Shown here: positions 57,395-64,000 of the stretch, in pieces
How the letters are laid out: every line of letters starts with the position of its first letter
Numbering within the stretch: the stretch's first letter is position 1
Source of the DNA: Microvirga sp. BSC39
GTDB lineage: Bacteria > Pseudomonadota > Alphaproteobacteria > Rhizobiales > Beijerinckiaceae
Length of the DNA: 64,000 bases
Direction of reading: 5' to 3'
Assembly: GCF_000739015.1 (NCBI RefSeq)
Contig: NZ_JPUG01000047.1
Location: 1-64,000, forward strand
Program-made: the position numbers and the translations under genes
Notes under the pieces: model-generated
What the model was told of the DNA's origin: nothing
The model's input: the letters and a program-made list of their open reading frames with translations, nothing else
Databases searched by the model: none

Positions 57395-57825
57395 GAGAAT
57401 CCTCCCTTGTTGTCGTGTGATGATTGGGCGAGCAGCCAGAACGAACTGACCGCCATGACGAGGCCGCTGCCCGCATGCAGCAGAAGATGTTTGGGGCTCT
57501 CGAATCCCCGCTCCAGAAGAACCAGGACGACATCGCCCGCTGGAATGAGAACCGTCAGCCCCAGGACCGTGCCCACCGCACGGCGCGTCGACAGGCGCGA
57601 CAGCGCGGCGAGATACGCCCCGAAGGCAAGATCCCGCAGGCCGATGGCCGAGACATAGGACAGACCCGGATCTTCCGGCGCGGCGATTCCGAACAAAGCG
57701 GCTGCGGGACGCGGGGCGAAGATGAACAGCACTCCGAGGAGTACGAACACGCCCGCGAGGGCGATCACGAGCCAGGTGCTGGGCTCGTGCAGAGGCAGTC
57801 CCGATCCTTCGCCATGTTTCGTCAT
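57391..57825 (-). CDS. DUF4267-like membrane protein
   Basis: 144 residues with four predicted transmembrane helices (WLVIALAGVFVLLGVLFIF, LRDLAFGAYLAAL, TVLGLTVLIPAGDVVLVLL, LLHAGSGLVMAVSSFWLLA). DUF4267 proteins have the arrangement IGLRDLAFGAYLA seen here. Function unknown. Overlaps by 4 nt with both neighbours in the same operon. Confidence 0.75.
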   Translation of the reverse strand: MTKHGEGSGLPLHEPSTWLVIALAGVFVLLGVLFIFAPRPAAALFGIAAPEDPGLSYVSAIGLRDLAFGAYLAALSRLSTRRAVGTVLGLTVLIPAGDVVLVLLERGFESPKHLLLHAGSGLVMAVSSFWLLAQSSHDNKGGFS

Positions 57826-58199
57826 GCGCGCCGCGCCACCCACAGGGCTCCCGCGAGCGAGAAGCCGTAGAACCACAGCATCAGGGAGCCGAAGACCTTG
57901 TCGAGAGCGGGATCGAGGCGCGGGAAGAACACCGCGAAGTGAGACCCGACGGCCGCCATGACCAGCATGCCTGGAACGGCGACGAGCGCCATGGCTTGGG
58001 TCGCGGCTTTTCTGGGAACCTGCAGGATGTGGTGCATGAGCAGCCCCAGCATCAGCCCGAATGCGGCGCCTGCCATGAAGTTGAGCTGAAACGGCCGCCG
58101 TCCGTCGAGAAAGAACCACGGACCTGCAAAGTGGAACAGGGCGAAGATTGCAGCCGTGATGGCGAAGCCGAGGCCGAGCGATTTGAAAGGCAGGCTCAT
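57822..58199 (-). CDS. DUF5367-like membrane protein
   Basis: 125 residues, four hydrophobic helices (LGLGFAITAAIFALFHF, FMAGAAFGLMLGLLMHHIL, ALVAVPGMLVMAAVGSHF, GSLMLWFYGFSLAGALWV). The segment FPRLDPALDKVFGSLMLWFYG is family-like. Start at 58199; an upstream ATG in a repeat is less likely. Translationally coupled to DUF4267 and mmsB. Function unknown. Confidence 0.7.
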   Translation of the reverse strand: MSLPFKSLGLGFAITAAIFALFHFAGPWFFLDGRRPFQLNFMAGAAFGLMLGLLMHHILQVPRKAATQAMALVAVPGMLVMAAVGSHFAVFFPRLDPALDKVFGSLMLWFYGFSLAGALWVARRA

Positions 58200-58295
58200 G
58201 AACCCCGCCTCATCCTGACGTGCAGGCGGTATTTCCCTCCCCACAAGGGGGAGGAGAGTCATGGTGCGTCTCCATGAGCACAGGGCGTTTCAAAG

Positions 58296-59447
58296 TCACC
58301 GGTTCCCACGCCCTACCAGATCGCGCGCCACGATCAGGCGCATGATCTCGTTGGTGCCCTCCAGGATCTGGTGCACGCGCAGATCGCGCACGATCTTCTC
58401 CACGCCGTAATCGGCCAGATAACCGTAGCCGCCATGGAGCTGGAGCGCATCGTTCGCCACCTGGAAGCCCACATCGGTGGCCATGCGCTTGGCCATGGCG
58501 CAGAGCTTGGTGGCATCGAGCGCCTTGGCGTCGAGCGCGGACGCCGCGCGCCACAGGAAGGTGCGCGCGCATTCGAGTTCGGTGGCCATGTCGGCGAGCT
58601 TGAACTGCAGCGCCTGGAAATCCGCGATGCGCCGGCCGAAGGCCTTGCGGTCGCCCGTATAGGCGAGGGCTTTGTCAAGCGCGGACTGAGCGCCGCCGAG
58701 CGAGCAGGCGCCGATGTTGATGCGCCCGCCGTCGAGGCCCGACATGGCGATCTTGAAGCCCTGGCCCTCATCCGACAGACGGTTGGCCACGGGCACGCGC
58801 ACGTCCTCGAAGATCACCGCGGCGGTGGGCTGCGCGTTCCAGCCCATCTTCTTTTCCTGCGCGCCGAAGGACACGCCGGGCATGTCCTTCTCGATCACCA
58901 GGGTCGAGATGCCGGAGGCTCCTTCCTCCCCGGTGCGCACCATGGTCACGTAGATGTCCGAGGTGCCGGCGCCGGAGATGAACTGCTTCACGCCGTTGAC
59001 GATGTAATGATCGCCGTCGCGCACGGCTTTCGTTTTCAGCGCCGCTGCGTCCGATCCGGAGCCCGGCTCGGTCAGGCAGTAGCTCGCGATCAGCTCCATG
59101 GTGGCGAGGCGCGGGATGTAGCGCTGGCGCTGCTCGTCCGAGCCGTAGCGGTCGATCATCCAGGCAGCCATGTTGTGGATCGACAGATAGGCCGACACGG
59201 CCGGGCAGCCGGTGGCGAGCGCCTCGAAGATCAGCGCCGCGTCGAGCCGCGTCATGCCCGATCCGCCCACGTCGTCGCGGGTGTAGATCGCCGCCATGCC
59301 GAGGGCGGCGGCTTCGCGCATCACGTCCACGGGAAAATGCTTCTTCTCGTCCCATTCGAGGGCATGGGGCGCGAGGTTGTCCGCCGCAAAGGCCAGGGCC
59401 ATGTCGCGGACGGCGATTTGATCGTCGGTGAGGGAAAACTGGGTCAT
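58296..59447 (-). CDS. Acyl-CoA dehydrogenase, probable isobutyryl-CoA dehydrogenase
   Basis: 383 residues, FAD enzyme. YCLTEPGSGSDAAALKT is the flavin motif and LHGGYGYLADYGVEKIVRD, HQILEGTNEIMRL the C-terminal catalytic region with the active Glu. Its place with mmsA and mmsB makes isobutyryl-CoA to methacrylyl-CoA in valine breakdown the likely step. The hydratase and hydrolase steps that must follow are not in the window. Confidence 0.9.
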   Translation of the reverse strand: MTQFSLTDDQIAVRDMALAFAADNLAPHALEWDEKKHFPVDVMREAAALGMAAIYTRDDVGGSGMTRLDAALIFEALATGCPAVSAYLSIHNMAAWMIDRYGSDEQRQRYIPRLATMELIASYCLTEPGSGSDAAALKTKAVRDGDHYIVNGVKQFISGAGTSDIYVTMVRTGEEGASGISTLVIEKDMPGVSFGAQEKKMGWNAQPTAAVIFEDVRVPVANRLSDEGQGFKIAMSGLDGGRINIGACSLGGAQSALDKALAYTGDRKAFGRRIADFQALQFKLADMATELECARTFLWRAASALDAKALDATKLCAMAKRMATDVGFQVANDALQLHGGYGYLADYGVEKIVRDLRVHQILEGTNEIMRLIVARDLVGRGNR

Positions 59448-59559
59448 GGTCCTAAATCGTCACGGCAGGGGCGGTTGTGCACCCCGACTTTGGATCTAGA
59501 GCATCTTTCGGCGAAGTGGTCTCAGGCGCCGTTGAAAAAGATGCGGCTCCTCAAATGAA

Positions 59560-59584
59560 ATGGCCGGGAACGAGTCCCGGCCAT
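59560..59584. terminator. Palindromic hairpin after mmsA
   Basis: ATGGCCGGGA (59560-59569) and TCCCGGCCAT (59575-59584) form a 10-bp stem with a 5-nt loop, 13 bp past the mmsA stop. The sequence is a short version of the family A repeat core. Confidence 0.65.
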
Positions 59585-59597
59585 GATCTTCTGCCTT

Positions 59598-61094
<1,497 letters not shown>

Positions 61095-61210
61095 GGCGTC
61101 TCTCCTCCTGAGGGTTTTTTCGTGCCCTTCTTCTATCATTGTTGAAATCGCACGACTATGGGTGAAGGTGAGGCACCGTTGTGCGGAAATGCCAATATGG
61201 TGGGGCGAGC

Positions 61211-62101
61211 ATGAGCGCTTTCGATTGGGACGATCTCCGCTTCTTCCTGGCCGTCGCCCGGGCGGGCCGTCTCACCGCCGCCGCCCGCCAGCTGGAGGCC
61301 GACCACACCACCGTGTCGCGGCGCATCTCGGCGCTCGAAGCCTCGCTGAAGGCCAAGCTGTTCGAGCGCAGCCCGCAGGGCTACACCCTCACCGAGCCCG
61401 GCGAGCGGCTGCTCGGGCATGCGGAGGCCATGGAGACCCAGGCGCTCGCGGTGGCGAGCGAGCTCGGCGGCGCGGATCTCGCGCTTACGGGCACCGTGCG
61501 CATCGGCGCGCCGGACGGGATCGGCACCTATTTCTTGGCGCCGGAACTCGGGGCTTTGGCCGAGCGGCATCCGGGCCTCACCCTTCAGCTCGTGGCGCTT
61601 CCCCGCACCTTCTCGCTCTCCAAGCGCGAGGCGGATATCGCCGTCACCCTGGAGCAGCCGACGGAAGGGCGCCTCGTGTCGCGCAAGCTCACGGATTACC
61701 GGCTCCGGCTCTACGCCTCGAAGGATTATCTCAAGCGGCACGGGCCGATCACTGAGCTTGCCGACCTCTCGGGCAAGACCCTGGTGACCTATGTGGCCGA
61801 CCTGCTCTACAGCCCGGTGCTCGACTATTTCTCAGGGATCGAGAAGCACACCGCCCGCCGCTTCGAGTGCGCCAGCGTGGTGGCGCAGGCGGAGGCCGTG
61901 CGGGCCGGAATCGGCATCGGCATCCTGCACGACTACGCCGTGCGGTCCTTCCCGGAGCTCGAGGTGGTGCTGCCCGAAGTCTCCTATCTTCGCACCTACT
62001 GGCTCGTGACCCATGCGGATGTGCGGTCCCTAAGGCGCGTGGAGGAGGTCTATTCCTTCATCCTCAGCCGGGTGAGGGCGAACCGGGGGCTGTTCGTGTA
62101 A
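61211..62101 (+). CDS. LysR-family transcriptional regulator
   Basis: 296 residues. N-terminal winged HTH (about 5-62, DLRFFLAVARAGRLTAAARQL, HTTVSRRISALEASL) and a LysR_substrate-binding domain (about 92-290). Divergent from mmsA with a 116-bp shared region, so it probably controls that gene. The start at 61211 is preferred to an ATG ten codons earlier since the HTH begins right after it. Confidence 0.9.
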   Translation: MSAFDWDDLRFFLAVARAGRLTAAARQLEADHTTVSRRISALEASLKAKLFERSPQGYTLTEPGERLLGHAEAMETQALAVASELGGADLALTGTVRIGAPDGIGTYFLAPELGALAERHPGLTLQLVALPRTFSLSKREADIAVTLEQPTEGRLVSRKLTDYRLRLYASKDYLKRHGPITELADLSGKTLVTYVADLLYSPVLDYFSGIEKHTARRFECASVVAQAEAVRAGIGIGILHDYAVRSFPELEVVLPEVSYLRTYWLVTHADVRSLRRVEEVYSFILSRVRANRGLFV

Positions 62102-62110
62102 CCCATCCGT

Positions 62111-62208
62111 GTCATCCCCGGCGGCCGGAGGCCGGGAAGGGGATCCACCCACAGACGCTGAGCTAATGGGTTCCCTTCCCCTCCGCTTTCGCTCCGGCCG
62201 GGAATGAC
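62111..62208. repeat. Palindromic repeat, family C
   Basis: GTCATCCCCGGCGGCCGG ... CTCCGGCCGGGAATGACA, an imperfect inverted unit of nearly 100 bp, related to those at 10448-10546 and 42751-42848. Located between the LysR and transaldolase genes. Confidence 0.75.
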
Positions 62209-62291
62209 ACCATGCCCGGTTGACCCTTTGACTCTTCACGCGGGCGCCATGAGGGACTAAGTCTCCCTCAAACAACCCCACGGAGATCCCG

Positions 62292-63263
62292 ATGCCCTCC
62301 AAGCTCGACCAATTGCGCGCCATGACGGTCGTCGTCGCCGATACGGGCGACCTCGATGCGGTGCGCCGCCTGAAGCCCCAGGACTGCACCACCAACCCGA
62401 CCCTGCTCCTGAAGGCGGTCGAGACCCCGGCCTATGGCCACATCGTCGACGAGGCCCTGGCCTGGGGCCGCGCCCAGGGCGGCTCCCGCGAAGGGGTGAT
62501 CGCGGCGATCTGCGACCGGCTCGCCGTGGCGTTCGGCGCCGAGCTCGCCGGCATCGTGCCGGGCCGCGTGTCGACGGAGGTGGATGCGGACCTCTCCTTC
62601 GACACGGACGCGACCCTCGCCAAGGCGCGGGCCATCATCAAGGCATACGAGGAGCGCGGCATCGGGCGCGAGCGGATTCTCATCAAGATCGCCGCCACCT
62701 GGGAGGGCATCCGCGCGGCGGAAGTGCTCCAGAAGGAAGGCATCGACTGCAACCTCACGCTCCTGTTCAGCCAGGTGCAGGCCCAGGCCTGCGCGGAAGC
62801 CGGCGTGTTCCTGATCTCGCCCTTCGTCGGCCGCATCCTCGACTGGCACGTGAAGGCGGGCGGCGGACCCTATACGGGCGAGACCGATCCGGGCGTGCTC
62901 TCCGTGCGCAAGATCTATGCGTCCTACAAGGCGCAGGGCATCGAGACCGTGGTGATGGGCGCGTCGTTCCGCAATGTCGGCGAGATCGAGGCGCTCGCCG
63001 GCTGCGACCGGCTCACCATCTCGCCCGCGCTCCTCGACGAGCTGGCGGGCTCGCAGGGCGAGCTGCCGCGCAAGCTCTCGGCCGACAGCGTCGAAAAGAT
63101 CGCGCCTTTGCCGCGCACGGACGAGAAGAGCTTCCGCTTCGCCATGAACGAGGATGCGATGGCCTCGGAGAAACTGTCCGAGGGCATCCGCTCCTTCGTG
63201 AAGGATCTGCGTTCGTTGCGCACGCTTGTGGCGCAGCGGCTGGAGGAGAAGGAGGCGGCCTGA
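62292..63263 (+). CDS. tal: Transaldolase
   Basis: 323-residue TalB-type enzyme of the pentose phosphate pathway, transferring dihydroxyacetone between sugar phosphates. Schiff-base Lys in [11 protein letters not shown], with [29 protein letters not shown] and [11 protein letters not shown] as signature segments. GGAG lies before the ATG. It stands alone without other pentose-phosphate genes. Confidence 0.94.
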   Translation: MPSKLDQLRAMTVVVADTGDLDAVRRLKPQDCTTNPTLLLKAVETPAYGHIVDEALAWGRAQGGSREGVIAAICDRLAVAFGAELAGIVPGRVSTEVDADLSFDTDATLAKARAIIKAYEERGIGRERILIKIAATWEGIRAAEVLQKEGIDCNLTLLFSQVQAQACAEAGVFLISPFVGRILDWHVKAGGGPYTGETDPGVLSVRKIYASYKAQGIETVVMGASFRNVGEIEALAGCDRLTISPALLDELAGSQGELPRKLSADSVEKIAPLPRTDEKSFRFAMNEDAMASEKLSEGIRSFVKDLRSLRTLVAQRLEEKEAA

Positions 63264-63296
63264 CGCCGCCTCCTGCTTATGCCTATCGGAGCCGGC

Positions 63297-63554
63297 TCAA
63301 CGGTTGTCGGGCCGGCTTCTCACCGTCTGCAATCCCTGCCGCGTGATGCGGTAGGGGCCGCCGTTCATTGATGCGATCAGCCCTTTCTGGCGCAAGGCCT
63401 TGAACAGATCGAGCGTGCAGAGTGACAGCAGCCACCCTTCGCGGGTGAGACATTCGATGTCGGAGATGCGGCCGTTCTCGTCCTTGTAGTGACGGATGAC
63501 GCCGCCTTGCGCGAGCACGTGGAGCACGCGCTGCCCATTGCGTGAAACGTTCAC
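63297..63554 (-). CDS. YjhX-family toxin homologue
   Basis: 85 residues, nearly colinear with E. coli YjhX: MNVSRNGQRVLHVLAQGG, the DENGRISDIECLTREGWLL segment and C-terminal GGPYRITRQGLQTVRSRPDNR. YjhX belongs to a predicted toxin family (DUF2084). No antitoxin gene is adjacent: the upstream 100 bp hold only palindromes. It may be chromosomal and not part of an active toxin pair. Confidence 0.88.
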   Translation of the reverse strand: MNVSRNGQRVLHVLAQGGVIRHYKDENGRISDIECLTREGWLLSLCTLDLFKALRQKGLIASMNGGPYRITRQGLQTVRSRPDNR

Positions 63555-63608
63555 GGGAATAACCTGAAGCTTTATGTGGTGTCGGAGAGTGCGCGCACGT
63601 GCGCGTTC

Positions 63609-63651
63609 GGCTGATCTCGATCAGCCGCTGCCCGCTGTACTGCCAGCGGGC
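63609..63651. repeat. Two adjacent hairpins upstream of the yjhX homologue
   Basis: GGCTGATC-tc-GATCAGCC (63609-63626) is followed by GCCCGCTG ... CAGCGGGC (63630-63651). They lie about 60-100 bp before the toxin-like gene and may act as operators or leader structure. Confidence 0.5.
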
Positions 63652-63746
63652 CTTACCGGGTCTCGGTCTCTCCGCGCATAAAAGCTCCAAAAGGAAACGG
63701 CCGCGTTATAAGCGCCGCCGTATAGGGTCGTCAATCGTCAAGCTGC

Positions 63747-63969
63747 GTCATCCCGGACGAAGCGCAGCGCAGATCCGGGATTGTTGGGCGAGTGTGGCGC
63801 AATCTTCCCTCCCCCTTGCGGGGAGGGTGGTCGCGGCAGCGACCGGGTGGGGGTGGAACGACCGGGTGAGCCCGTTCCGTCATGGCCGGGCCTGTCCCGG
63901 CCATCCCGATGCGGTGAGACTCGGCGTTCCAAGCAATCGAGATCACCGGCACAAGGCCGGTGATGACGT
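63747..63969. repeat. Palindromic repeat cluster (families D, B and A)
   Basis: Family D at 63747-63782 (TCATCCCGGACGAAGCGCAG ...), family B at 63806-63862 (CCCTCCCCC-ttgc-GGGGAGGG then GACCGGGTGGGGGT), and family A inverted at 63878-63969 ending CCGGTGATGACG. No gene is apparent from 63555 to the window end. Confidence 0.75.
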
Positions 63970-64000
63970 GGTATGGTGGGCATTGACGGTTGTGCGGGGG

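Overview
The window is a chromosomal segment of a high-G+C alphaproteobacterium of the order Hyphomicrobiales, most like Microvirga or Methylobacterium. Evidence: an iol cluster with IolR-type GGAA-N6-TTCC operators, promoters matching the alphaproteobacterial EcfG consensus (GGAAC-N16-CGTT), many small intergenic palindromic repeats of a kind common in this group, and the overall gene repertoire. The genus is an inference; no rRNA gene is present.

Layout. (1) 1-5.7 kb is an accessory, visibly A+T-richer stretch: an IS5-family element cut by the window edge, a damaged small membrane-protein gene, an 870-bp non-coding block, an orphan protein with DNA-polymerase-A-like palm motifs, a small conserved hypothetical gene, a NepR-like/REC pair and tiny membrane proteins. 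It ends near a tRNA-Arg(CCG). Two 38-residue membrane peptides, found by reading below the usual ORF size limit, flank this tRNA and look paralogous. (2) 6.1-7.2 kb holds stress genes (a secreted Arg/Glu-rich protein and a Pmp3/YqaE protein), each with an exact EcfG-type promoter about 30 nt before its start codon. (3) 7.2-30 kb is an acyl-CoA catabolic island. A leftward operon (quinone-oxidoreductase-like protein, CoA ligase, two paired acyl-CoA dehydrogenases, a third dehydrogenase, SDR) diverges from thiolase, a FadJ-type fusion and a hydrolase. A double-TetR regulator, a complete branched-chain-type ABC transporter (livHMGFK) and a second acyl-CoA set (thioesterase, ligase, SDR, MaoC, APH-like protein) follow. 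The arrangement resembles the pimeloyl-CoA (pim) gene set of Rhodopseudomonas, so medium-chain or dicarboxylic acids are the likely substrates. (4) 30-42.7 kb is a myo-inositol catabolic locus: iolCDEB, divergent iolG, an RpiR-family regulator, a CUT2-type sugar ABC transporter and a second Gfo/Idh/MocA dehydrogenase. (5) 43-56.4 kb is mixed core: recQ, a flavoprotein, a CAP lipoprotein, an SLC13 permease, a transporter remnant, a RibA with a decayed RibB-like half, a DUF4198 metal-type periplasmic protein, an M20 amidohydrolase, an O-antigen-ligase-like protein and a SelD-associated oxidoreductase without SelD. (6) 56.5-62.1 kb is valine catabolism (mmsB, acyl-CoA dehydrogenase, mmsA, LysR regulator). 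(7) 62.3-64 kb holds transaldolase, a YjhX-family toxin homologue and repeats.

The genes interlock metabolically. Inositol breakdown and valine breakdown both end in semialdehyde oxidation, and mmsA is the only candidate here for the iolA step. The liv transporter and the acyl-CoA operons probably import and activate acids that the thiolase and the FadJ-type enzyme then shorten. At least four recurring families of palindromic repeats fill most of the longer intergenic gaps from 10 kb onward.
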